From assembly GCA_024687745.1 (NCBI GenBank), contig JAILEM010000136.1:1-64000 (forward strand): DNA of 64,000 bases, written 5' to 3'. Source of the stretch: Lachnospiraceae bacterium. GTDB taxonomy: Bacteria; Bacillota; Clostridia; Lachnospirales; Lachnospiraceae. This document shows positions 43,809 to 52,070 of the stretch, in pieces. Position 1 is the stretch's first letter. Every line of letters starts with the position of its first letter. Both the position numbers and the translations under genes were made by a program. The notes under the pieces are model-generated. The model made no database searches. It was not told the origin of the DNA and worked only from the letters and a program-made list of their open reading frames with translations.

Positions 43809-45093
43809 TGTTGGGAAGTCTACTCTTTTTAATGCCTTAGCCGGTTCAAGGATCAGTATCGTAAAGGATACACCCGGAATAACAAGGGACAGGATATATG
43901 CAGAGGTCTCCTGGCTTGATCATAACTTTACCCTGATCGATACGGGAGGTATCGAGCCGGACAGCTCGGATGTCATACTTTCGCAGATGAGAGATCAGGC
44001 CCGGCTTGCAATAGATAATGCCGATGTCATCATTTTTATGACAGATGTAAGACAGGGGCTTAACGATTCCGACCAGAAGGTCGCAGATATGTTAAGGCGG
44101 TCAAGAAAACCTGTCGTACTTGCAGTCAACAAGGTAGATGATATAAAAAAATTCGGCAATGATGTTTATGAATTCTATAATCTCGGGATAGGAGAGCCCT
44201 ACCCCATATCCTCATCAAACAGGATGGGGCTTGGAGATATGCTCGATGAGGTTACGGCCCATTTTCCGAAGGATACGGAAAATGAAGAGGAGGATGAAAG
44301 ACCAAGGATCGCGGTAATAGGAAAACCTAATGTGGGGAAATCATCCATCATAAACAGACTGATAGGGGAGAACAGGGTAATAGTATCGGATATTCCCGGA
44401 ACCACACGGGATGCAGTTGATACTTATGTTATACATAATGACAGGGAATACATTTTTATAGACACTGCAGGTTTGCGCAGAAAAAAGAACGTAAAGGAAG
44501 ACCTTGAGCACTATATGGTATTAAGGACTGTAGCCGCAGTTGAAAGAGCCGATATCTCCGTGCTCGTTATCGATGCTACGGAAGGCGTTACGGAACAGGA
44601 CGCAAAGATTGCGGGTATAGCCCATGATGCCGGAAAAGGTGTCATCATAGCCGTAAATAAATGGGATGCTGTCGAAAAGAATGATAAGACAGTCTATGAG
44701 TATGAAAAGAAGATAAGGAATACCCTTTCATTCATGCCCTATGCCGAAATAATATTCATCTCTGCCTCAACCGGACAGAGGATGAATAAATTATACGAGC
44801 TTATAGACACGGTCGTATCCAATAATTCCATGAGGATACAGACAGGAGTCCTCAATGAGATAATGACAGAGGCCGTAGCTCTAAACCAGCCTCCCACGGA
44901 TAAGGGGAAGAGGCTTAAGCTTTTCTATATGACCCAGGTGGCAGTCAAGCCGCCTACTTTTGTTATCTTTGTAAATGACAGGGAGCTTATGCATTTTTCC
45001 TATACGAGATATATCGAGAATAAGATAAGGGAGGCCTTTATCTTTAAGGGGACGCCCTTAAAATTTATAATAAGAGAGAGAGGGGAAAAGTAA
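43771..45093 (+). CDS. der: GTPase Der (EngA)
   Basis: Der has two tandem G domains and acts in 50S maturation. The two P-loops are GRPNVGKST (N-terminal) and GKPNVGKSS (about residue 190), each followed by DTGG or DTAG and NKxD motifs. The C-terminal KH-like domain is intact at 440 residues. The ATG lies within the last 38 bases of the DUF512 gene in another frame, so translation is coupled. Confidence 0.97.
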   Translation: MSRPIVAIVGRPNVGKSTLFNALAGSRISIVKDTPGITRDRIYAEVSWLDHNFTLIDTGGIEPDSSDVILSQMRDQARLAIDNADVIIFMTDVRQGLNDSDQKVADMLRRSRKPVVLAVNKVDDIKKFGNDVYEFYNLGIGEPYPISSSNRMGLGDMLDEVTAHFPKDTENEEEDERPRIAVIGKPNVGKSSIINRLIGENRVIVSDIPGTTRDAVDTYVIHNDREYIFIDTAGLRRKKNVKEDLEHYMVLRTVAAVERADISVLVIDATEGVTEQDAKIAGIAHDAGKGVIIAVNKWDAVEKNDKTVYEYEKKIRNTLSFMPYAEIIFISASTGQRMNKLYELIDTVVSNNSMRIQTGVLNEIMTEAVALNQPPTDKGKRLKLFYMTQVAVKPPTFVIFVNDRELMHFSYTRYIENKIREAFIFKGTPLKFIIRERGEK

Positions 45094-45098
45094 CAACG

Positions 45099-45785
45099 AT
45101 GGTCAGGTTGATCTGTATTTTGATCGGATATGCCTGCGGGCTTATACAGACCGGGTATATCGTCGGAAAAATAAAGGGTGTTGATATAAGGCAGCATGGC
45201 AGTAAAAATGCCGGTACCACCAATATATTAAGGACGATGGGACTTAAATACGCTCTGATAGTTTTTGCGGGAGACGTTTTAAAATGCGGACTGGCTATAC
45301 TGATAGTCCATTTTATGTTTAAGGGAAGTTATTCCGACATCCTGCCGTTACTTAAGGTATATGCCGCAGCCGGAACGATAATCGGGCACAATTATCCTTT
45401 TTATATGAATTTCAGAGGCGGAAAGGGGATCGCAGCAACCGCGGGTCTTGTTTTCTTCACATTTGGTCCGATAATGACCTGTCTGGGGTTGATAACCTTT
45501 TTCGGTCTGTTCTTTATCACACATTATGTATCTTTGGGCTCTGTATGTGTATATATCGGAATAATAATCGAGGGACTTATACTGAGCCATAACGGGTATT
45601 TTGGTGAGGCAATAGCCACAACCCATTTTGCCGAATTCAATATCCTGTTATTTCTTCTGGCATGTATGGCCTGGTGGAGACATAAGGAAAATATCAAAAA
45701 TCTCATTAAGGGGACTGAGAGAAAGACCTATCTTAAGGGGAAACCGGAGATAGATGTTGATAAAAAGGAGAAGCAAAATGGCTAA
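45099..45785 (+). CDS. plsY: Glycerol-3-phosphate acyltransferase PlsY
   Basis: PlsY transfers acyl groups from acyl-phosphate to glycerol-3-phosphate, the first step of phospholipid synthesis, in the membrane. The motifs GSKNAGTTN, GHNYPFYMNFRGGKGIA and the C-terminal helix are present. At 228 residues it has a slightly long cytoplasmic tail. It is followed by gpsA with an eight-base overlap, so the two enzymes of glycerol-3-phosphate use are co-translated. Confidence 0.95.
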   Translation: MVRLICILIGYACGLIQTGYIVGKIKGVDIRQHGSKNAGTTNILRTMGLKYALIVFAGDVLKCGLAILIVHFMFKGSYSDILPLLKVYAAAGTIIGHNYPFYMNFRGGKGIAATAGLVFFTFGPIMTCLGLITFFGLFFITHYVSLGSVCVYIGIIIEGLILSHNGYFGEAIATTHFAEFNILLFLLACMAWWRHKENIKNLIKGTERKTYLKGKPEIDVDKKEKQNG

Positions 45786-46785
45786 GATAGGAATAATAGG
45801 TGCAGGAAGCTGGGGTACCGCTTTGTCACTGGTACTTAATGATAATGACCATGAGGTCACTGTCTGGTCTGTTCTCGAGGCCGAGATAGAGATGCTCAAC
45901 AGGGAACATGAACATAAGGACAAGCTTCCGGGAGTAATGATACCCGAAAGTATCACATTTACAACAGATCTGAAGCTTACCTGTAACGATAAGGATCTTC
46001 TTGTTCTTGCCGTACCTTCACCCTTTACAAGAAGCACCGCACATATGATGTCTGACAAGGTAAAGGACAACCAGCTCATATTAAGCGTGGCTAAAGGAAT
46101 CGAAGAAGATACCTTAGACAGATTATCGGAAATAATCAAAGAAGAGATACCCAACGCAGCCGTTGCCGTCATGTCAGGTCCGTCACATGCGGAAGAGGTC
46201 AGCAGAAAGATACCGACGACCTGTGTTGTCGGAGCGGAAGATAAAAATACCGCAGAATACATCCAGGATCTTTTTATGAATCCCAATTTCAGGGTTTATA
46301 CAAGTCCGGATATACTGGGTATAGAGCTTGGAGGAGCACTAAAAAACGTAGTGGCTCTTGCGGCTGGGGTAGCTGACGGACTCGGGTATGGTGACAATAC
46401 CAAGGCTGCTCTGATCACAAGAGGAATAGCCGAGATCACAAGATTGGGAATTAAAATGGGGGCCAATATAAAGACCTTTGCCGGGCTTACCGGTATCGGC
46501 GATCTTATAGTCACCTGCGCAAGTATGCATTCGAGAAACAGACGAGCCGGTATACTGATCGGTCAGGGTAAGACCATGCAGGAAGCCATGGATGAAGTGA
46601 AAATGGTAGTGGAAGGTGTTTATTCCGCCAAGGCGGCGCTTGCCCTTTCAAAAAAATATGATGTTAAAATGCCCATAATAGAGCAGGTCAATCTTGTCCT
46701 GTTTTCGGATAAACCGGCCAAGGAAGCCGTAAAGGACCTTATGCAGAGGGATAAGACAGATGAGATAACCTGGGAGGGATATTGA
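45778..46785 (+). CDS. gpsA: Glycerol-3-phosphate dehydrogenase (NAD(P)+)
   Basis: GpsA reduces dihydroxyacetone phosphate to glycerol-3-phosphate. The Rossmann motif IGAGSWGTAL is at the N-terminus, and the catalytic lysine lies in ELGGALKNVVAL. The frame is open from 45754, but AAGGAG (45764-45769) supports ATG 45778 (335 residues). It supplies the substrate for the preceding PlsY. Confidence 0.95.
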   Translation: MAKIGIIGAGSWGTALSLVLNDNDHEVTVWSVLEAEIEMLNREHEHKDKLPGVMIPESITFTTDLKLTCNDKDLLVLAVPSPFTRSTAHMMSDKVKDNQLILSVAKGIEEDTLDRLSEIIKEEIPNAAVAVMSGPSHAEEVSRKIPTTCVVGAEDKNTAEYIQDLFMNPNFRVYTSPDILGIELGGALKNVVALAAGVADGLGYGDNTKAALITRGIAEITRLGIKMGANIKTFAGLTGIGDLIVTCASMHSRNRRAGILIGQGKTMQEAMDEVKMVVEGVYSAKAALALSKKYDVKMPIIEQVNLVLFSDKPAKEAVKDLMQRDKTDEITWEGY

Positions 46786-47603
46786 TGGATTTTACCAAGG
46801 ACGGATTCAAAAGTACAAGTACCTATATTGCGTCAGAAGAACTGATGAGTGCGGTGAATGTGGCAAGAGCACTTGAAAAGCCGTTACTCATAAAGGGAGA
46901 GCCGGGAACCGGAAAGACAATGCTTGCCAAAGCCATTTCCGAATCGCTTGGGATGGAAATGATACCCTGGAACATAAAGTCCACGACCAAGGCTCAGGAC
47001 GGTCTTTATATGTATGATACCATACAGAGACTTTACGACGGACAGTTCGGGGAAGAAGGTGTGGATGATATCAAAAGATATATAAAGCTTGGAAGACTCG
47101 GAGAAGCCTTCACAAGAGAAGAACAGGTCGTACTCCTTATAGATGAGATAGACAAGGCCGATCTTGAATTCCCCAATGATCTGTTATGGGAGCTTGACAG
47201 GATGGAGTTCTATATTCATGAGACAAAGGAAACCATAAAGGCAAAGCACAGGCCTATAGTGATAATCACAAGCAATGCAGAGAAGGAGCTTCCGGATGCC
47301 TTTTTGAGACGCTGTATATTTCATTATATCGAATTTCCCGACAGGGAGCTCATGAAGGAGATCGTTCATGCCCACTTTGAAAATGTCGAGGATAATCTTC
47401 TCAACAATGCATTAACGGCATTCTATGATATAAGGGATATGAGAGAGATAAAGAAAAAGCCTTCCACCTCCGAGCTTATCGACTGGATAAGAGCTTTGAT
47501 GTTAGGCGGTATACCTGCGGAAAAGATAGTAAAAGAGCTTCCGTTTGCAGGTACGATAATCAAAAAGGACGAAGACTTAGAAGCAGTTAAGCACAGGACA
47601 TAG
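46785..47603 (+). CDS. MoxR-type AAA+ ATPase
   Basis: This is a MoxR-family AAA+ ATPase, a class of chaperones that act with VWA-domain proteins on metal-enzyme or envelope complexes. Walker A is GEPGTGKT (residues 38-45) and Walker B is LLIDEIDKAD; the sensor and arginine-finger segment (DAFLRRCIFHY) is present in 272 residues. ATG 46785 overlaps the last base of the gpsA stop and follows GGGAGGGA. The VWA partner gene follows three bases later. Confidence 0.92.
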   Translation: MDFTKDGFKSTSTYIASEELMSAVNVARALEKPLLIKGEPGTGKTMLAKAISESLGMEMIPWNIKSTTKAQDGLYMYDTIQRLYDGQFGEEGVDDIKRYIKLGRLGEAFTREEQVVLLIDEIDKADLEFPNDLLWELDRMEFYIHETKETIKAKHRPIVIITSNAEKELPDAFLRRCIFHYIEFPDRELMKEIVHAHFENVEDNLLNNALTAFYDIRDMREIKKKPSTSELIDWIRALMLGGIPAEKIVKELPFAGTIIKKDEDLEAVKHRT

Positions 47604-47606
47604 AAA

Positions 47607-48818
47607 ATGTTTACCGACTATTTTTATTTTCTCAAAAATAAAGGAATGGATATTTCCCTCAGCGAGTGGCTCTCACTTATAGATGCACTCGATAAGGGTC
47701 TGTGCGCTTCAGGCATTACCGGGTTTTATTATCTGTCCCGAATGATACTCCTAAAGAGTGAAAATGAATTTGACAGATATGATGCCCTTTTTGAGGAATA
47801 TTTTAAGGGTATACACAGGGATGAATATGACGATATCTCCGACCAGATGAAAAAATGGCTGGATAAATCGGATTTTGCCAAGGCTGCAAGAGAAATGGAG
47901 GAAGCAAAAACATTTATAGACGGCGAGGCAAACCCCATAGATAACGAGGAGGTCCTCGAAAAATTCAGGGAAAGACAAAAGGAACAGGACAGCGAGCATA
48001 ACGGAGGAAACCAGTGGATAGGAACTATGGGCAATTCTTCCTTCGGAAATCTCGGCGGACATATGGGTGGCGTAAGGATAGGGGGTACTACGGGTTACCA
48101 GTCGGCCTTTCAGGTCATCGGGGAAAGAAAATTCAGGGATTTCAGAAATGACAGGGTCCTTGATAACAGGCAGTTCATGGTCGCGTTGAGAAAGCTCAGG
48201 CAGTATTCAACAAGACTTGATATCCCCAAAAGCGAACTGGATATTGATGAAACCATAAACAAAACCTGTAATAACGGCGGATACCTCAGCATTGAAATGA
48301 TGAGGCCGAGAAAGAATACGGTCAAGCTCCTTTTGCTGATGGATTCCGGAGGGACGATGATTCCCTACAGTAATCTGTTGAATGAACTGTTTCAGTCGGT
48401 GAATAAATCCAACCATTTCAAGGATGTTAAGACGTATTATTTTCATAACTGCATATATGCAAGATTATACAACACACCGGAATGTGAAAATGGCGACTGG
48501 ATAGAGACCGAATGGATATTTAAGAATTTGGATGACAATTATAAGGTCATAATAGTCGGGGATGCCGCAATGGCACCTGAGGAGCTTTATTCCACAACAG
48601 GTAACTACAGGGGCCCAAATGACGGACTTTCAGGTTATGAATGGCTCAATCTCATGAAAAAACATTTTAAAAAGATCATATGGCTCAATCCCAAGATGGC
48701 TCCGGGGCATGCGCCGTGGAGAGAGGCTGAAACCGCTGTAAAGGGCATCTTTAAGATGAACAGGCTTACGGTAGACGGACTAAAGGATGGAATGAAATAT
48801 CTTATGCAGGCAAAGTGA
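47607..48818 (+). CDS. VWA (CoxE-like) protein, partner of the MoxR ATPase
   Basis: This is a 403-residue protein of the CoxE/COG3825 type. The N-terminal half is helical and charged; a Gly-rich linker (about residues 130-165) follows; then comes the VWA domain with the metal-site motif LLMDSGGTM. In this subfamily the classical DxSxS reads DxGGS/T, so the site may still bind metal. It works with the preceding MoxR ATPase, although the client is unknown. No CO dehydrogenase genes are nearby. Confidence 0.85.
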   Translation: MFTDYFYFLKNKGMDISLSEWLSLIDALDKGLCASGITGFYYLSRMILLKSENEFDRYDALFEEYFKGIHRDEYDDISDQMKKWLDKSDFAKAAREMEEAKTFIDGEANPIDNEEVLEKFRERQKEQDSEHNGGNQWIGTMGNSSFGNLGGHMGGVRIGGTTGYQSAFQVIGERKFRDFRNDRVLDNRQFMVALRKLRQYSTRLDIPKSELDIDETINKTCNNGGYLSIEMMRPRKNTVKLLLLMDSGGTMIPYSNLLNELFQSVNKSNHFKDVKTYYFHNCIYARLYNTPECENGDWIETEWIFKNLDDNYKVIIVGDAAMAPEELYSTTGNYRGPNDGLSGYEWLNLMKKHFKKIIWLNPKMAPGHAPWREAETAVKGIFKMNRLTVDGLKDGMKYLMQAK

Positions 48819-48827
48819 GGTATGAAG

Positions 48828-49880
48828 ATGTACAAGATAATGATCATCGATGATAATATGACAAACCTGATAATGGCAAAGAAGGTTCTCGAAGATATAT
48901 ATGAAATAGTCCCGATGTCCACGGGTACCATGGCATTGCAGTTTCTGAGGGAAATGCCCGATCTTCCTGACATTATAATGCTGGATATAGACATGCCCGA
49001 TATAAACGGATTTTTCGTGCTCTCAGAAATAAAAAACACTCCAAGGCTTATGAACATACCAGTCATCTTTCTGACGGCCCATTCCGATCCAACGACAGAG
49101 ATCGAGGGTTATAATCTTGGCGCCTGTGATTATATAACCAAGCCTTATACCACCTCCATACTCAGAAAGAGGATAGATCTTCATGTCCAGATGATAGAGC
49201 AGGACAGAAGGCTCAGAAAATATAATGATTCTCTCTCAAAGACCTTAAATGAGAAGATCCATAACATAGTGGAGCTTGAATTTGCCATAGTTGAAATGTT
49301 CATGTCCCTCATGTCAAGCAGATCGGTACTTGTTTCCGATCATTGCGAGAGGGTTTCGAAGTATATGGATCTGTTCTTAAATGCCCTTATAGAGCAGGGA
49401 GACAGGCAGATCAACAATGATGATCTCAAGATCATCATATATGCGTCCAAAATGCATGATCTTGGGAAAATGTGCATGCCGGACCGCTGTCTTGCAAACC
49501 TTGGGGATCTGACCCTTATGGAAAAGGAATATAATCATGCCCACACGGTGCTTGGAGCAGAGGCTGTAAAACGGGTCATCGATGCCATCTCAGGCAACCA
49601 GTTCCTCGCCTATACATATAACATGTGCAGATCCCATCATGAAAGGTGGGACGGTAAGGGTTATCCCGACGGTCTGATGTCCACAAACATTCCTCATGTG
49701 GCAAGGATACTTGCAATTGTTAACAGCTATGACAATTTCAGGCACGATAATGACGGTCAGGAGCCTCTTAGTCATGAGCAGGCTATGAACAGGATCAAGC
49801 TTTGGGCAGGAACACATTTTGATCCGGATCTCGTTGATGTATTTCTTACGATCAATGAAGAGATAAAGAATCTTTTGTAG
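48828..49880 (+). CDS. Response regulator with HD-GYP phosphodiesterase domain
   Basis: This is a 350-residue protein. An N-terminal REC domain (about residues 1-120), with phospho-acceptor Asp53 in MLDIDMP, is followed by a coiled linker and an HD-GYP domain. The domain has His210-Asp211 in MHDLGK and the HHERWDGKGYP signature at 270-280. HD-GYP proteins hydrolyse cyclic di-GMP, so this is probably the output of the kinases encoded next to it. ATG 48828 is preferred over 48822 because the GAGG ribosome binding site lies at 48817-48820. Confidence 0.9.
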   Translation: MYKIMIIDDNMTNLIMAKKVLEDIYEIVPMSTGTMALQFLREMPDLPDIIMLDIDMPDINGFFVLSEIKNTPRLMNIPVIFLTAHSDPTTEIEGYNLGACDYITKPYTTSILRKRIDLHVQMIEQDRRLRKYNDSLSKTLNEKIHNIVELEFAIVEMFMSLMSSRSVLVSDHCERVSKYMDLFLNALIEQGDRQINNDDLKIIIYASKMHDLGKMCMPDRCLANLGDLTLMEKEYNHAHTVLGAEAVKRVIDAISGNQFLAYTYNMCRSHHERWDGKGYPDGLMSTNIPHVARILAIVNSYDNFRHDNDGQEPLSHEQAMNRIKLWAGTHFDPDLVDVFLTINEEIKNLL

Positions 49881-49896
49881 AACAGGTAACAGGTAT

Positions 49897-52020
49897 ATGC
49901 AGGAGAGTTTGAAGAAATTTCAGTCTAAATATTTCAGCAGGGATCTGGATATAGAACTGCGTGTATTTAACATTACCCATATTCTGATGGGCTTTTCCAC
50001 ACTTATATTCATACTGCTCGTATTTCTGGTCGTTGATAATGACCGTACGATCGGGATGATCTTTTGCGTGGGAGCCTTTTCTTTTTTCACCTTCTATGAG
50101 GCTAACAGGACAAGACATTACGTTGCCTGCGCGATAGCGATGTCCTGCGTCATGAATCTTGTAATGCTTCCGATCATCTATTTTTCTTATAATAAGCAGC
50201 TTTGTACGATAGCTATATATTTCCTTTTCGGACTCATCTACAATAATCTGGTCATACCCAAAAAGTATTCAACACCTATATCTGTCATTGATGTCCTGGC
50301 ATATCTTCTGGTAATTTATGCAGGAAACAGATATCTTGAATACGGACCTGCTTCTGCCACGACTGACTTTGCAAAATCAGGTGATTATATCATAGCTCTT
50401 ATCGCAAGTGGATTTGTCGTGCTCGTTTCGGGCTTTGTCATCAGATACAAGAAGAGACTTTTGAATAACGAGATCAATAATTTTAACAGACTTTATGAGG
50501 ATGTCATCGAAGCGGGTAAGGTTCAGGATACATTTCTTGTAAACATGTCCCATGAGATAAGGACACCGATGAACTCAATCATGGGAAATACCCAGCTTTT
50601 GCTTGATAAGGAGCTTGACGACGAGGTCAAAAACAATCTGTATGGCATCTATAATTCCTGCAATGTTCTCCTTTCGCTCACAAATGAGATAATGGATCTC
50701 TCAAAGACCAACGAAAGCGAGATAGTACTTTATAACAGCAGATATGATATAGGCGAGCTTCTCACCGAGATCGTCAGCATGATATCCGTAAGACTGACTG
50801 ATTCTGATGTGGAGTTTATAGTAAAGATAGAAAGTGACATTCCCAGATATCTCTATTCCGATTCGGGGAAGCTAAGGCAGGTTTTTATAAATATCCTCAA
50901 TAATGCCATCAAGAATACGGATAAGGGCTCCATAACGATGTCTGTCGGATGTGAATATAAGAGAAATAATGAGATAAATCTTTTGTTTGACGTTACGGAT
51001 ACCGGCAAGGGTATAGATAAGACCGATCTGGATGAGCTTTCAGGTATAGTTGAAGAAGCCAAGGATGATAAAAGGTATAAGGACAGTGTCTCAATGGAAT
51101 ATGCGGGCATCAGTCTTACCCTTTGTAAGGATATACTTGATAAGCTGGATGGGATAATAAAGGTAAACAGCGAATACGGTGACGGGACAACGGTATTCAC
51201 CTCTATTCCCCAACAGATAGATTCCACCGAAAAGGTCGTTGAGATAAGGGAACCCGAAAAAATAAATGTTCTCATCTATGAAAACGGGATCCAGAAATCG
51301 ATGCATTTAGACGGCATAATAAAGAGCCTGAGACTAAAGAGCTATGTGGCAAGCACCAATTCGGTATTCTTATCAGAGATAAGGTCAGATGATTATACCC
51401 ATGTATTTATCTCAAATGAAAATTATATAGAAAACATCGATGCGATAAAAAAGAATACAGGCAGAAAAGAGCTGATAGTCATATCTGACATTTCAGAGCT
51501 GCCGTCTCTAAATGATAATATCCATGCATTGATGAGGCCTGTTCAGCTTATCAATGTTTCGGCATTATTAAACGGAGAAACGGATGCGCTTACCCGCAAT
51601 AAGGCGGAAGATAAAAAGGTCATCATGCCTCAGGCAAATGTCCTTGTCGTGGATGATAATCTCACAAATCTCATGGTTGCCGCAAATCTTCTTAAAAAAT
51701 ACAGGATAAGTGTAACAACTGCTTTGTCGGGTAAGGAGGCTTTGGCACTTATCAGGGAAAATGATTACGACCTGATCTTTCTTGATTACATGATGCCGGA
51801 CATGGACGGTGTGGATACCCTGTATGCGATAAGGATGCTTCCGGATCTTAAATACAGGGAGGTACCTGTCATAGCACTTACTGCAAATGTTGTAAGCGGG
51901 GCAAGAGAGATGTTCTTTCGAAACGGTTTCGATGATTTCATCGCAAAGCCCATAGATATTAATATACTTGAAAACTGTCTGAAGAATTTTATACCAAAGG
52001 AAATGCAGGAAGCAGTCTGA
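49897..52020 (+). CDS. Hybrid sensor histidine kinase 1
   Basis: This is a 707-residue membrane kinase. Five to six membrane helices fill residues about 20-190. The HisKA domain has His219 in NMSHEIRTPMN; the ATPase domain has an intact N box (ILNNAIKN) and G1 box (DTGKG, Asp368), but the G2 box is altered (AGISL, 403-407, instead of GLGL). A REC-like segment without an acceptor aspartate (about residues 455-555) precedes a canonical REC domain with Asp630. It lies 16 bases after the HD-GYP gene and before a paralogous kinase. Confidence 0.9.
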   Translation: MQESLKKFQSKYFSRDLDIELRVFNITHILMGFSTLIFILLVFLVVDNDRTIGMIFCVGAFSFFTFYEANRTRHYVACAIAMSCVMNLVMLPIIYFSYNKQLCTIAIYFLFGLIYNNLVIPKKYSTPISVIDVLAYLLVIYAGNRYLEYGPASATTDFAKSGDYIIALIASGFVVLVSGFVIRYKKRLLNNEINNFNRLYEDVIEAGKVQDTFLVNMSHEIRTPMNSIMGNTQLLLDKELDDEVKNNLYGIYNSCNVLLSLTNEIMDLSKTNESEIVLYNSRYDIGELLTEIVSMISVRLTDSDVEFIVKIESDIPRYLYSDSGKLRQVFINILNNAIKNTDKGSITMSVGCEYKRNNEINLLFDVTDTGKGIDKTDLDELSGIVEEAKDDKRYKDSVSMEYAGISLTLCKDILDKLDGIIKVNSEYGDGTTVFTSIPQQIDSTEKVVEIREPEKINVLIYENGIQKSMHLDGIIKSLRLKSYVASTNSVFLSEIRSDDYTHVFISNENYIENIDAIKKNTGRKELIVISDISELPSLNDNIHALMRPVQLINVSALLNGETDALTRNKAEDKKVIMPQANVLVVDDNLTNLMVAANLLKKYRISVTTALSGKEALALIRENDYDLIFLDYMMPDMDGVDTLYAIRMLPDLKYREVPVIALTANVVSGAREMFFRNGFDDFIAKPIDINILENCLKNFIPKEMQEAV

Positions 52021-52070
52021 TCTGTTAATGCGAAATACATTGAAGTCACATTAAGGGTGTAGATAAGAAG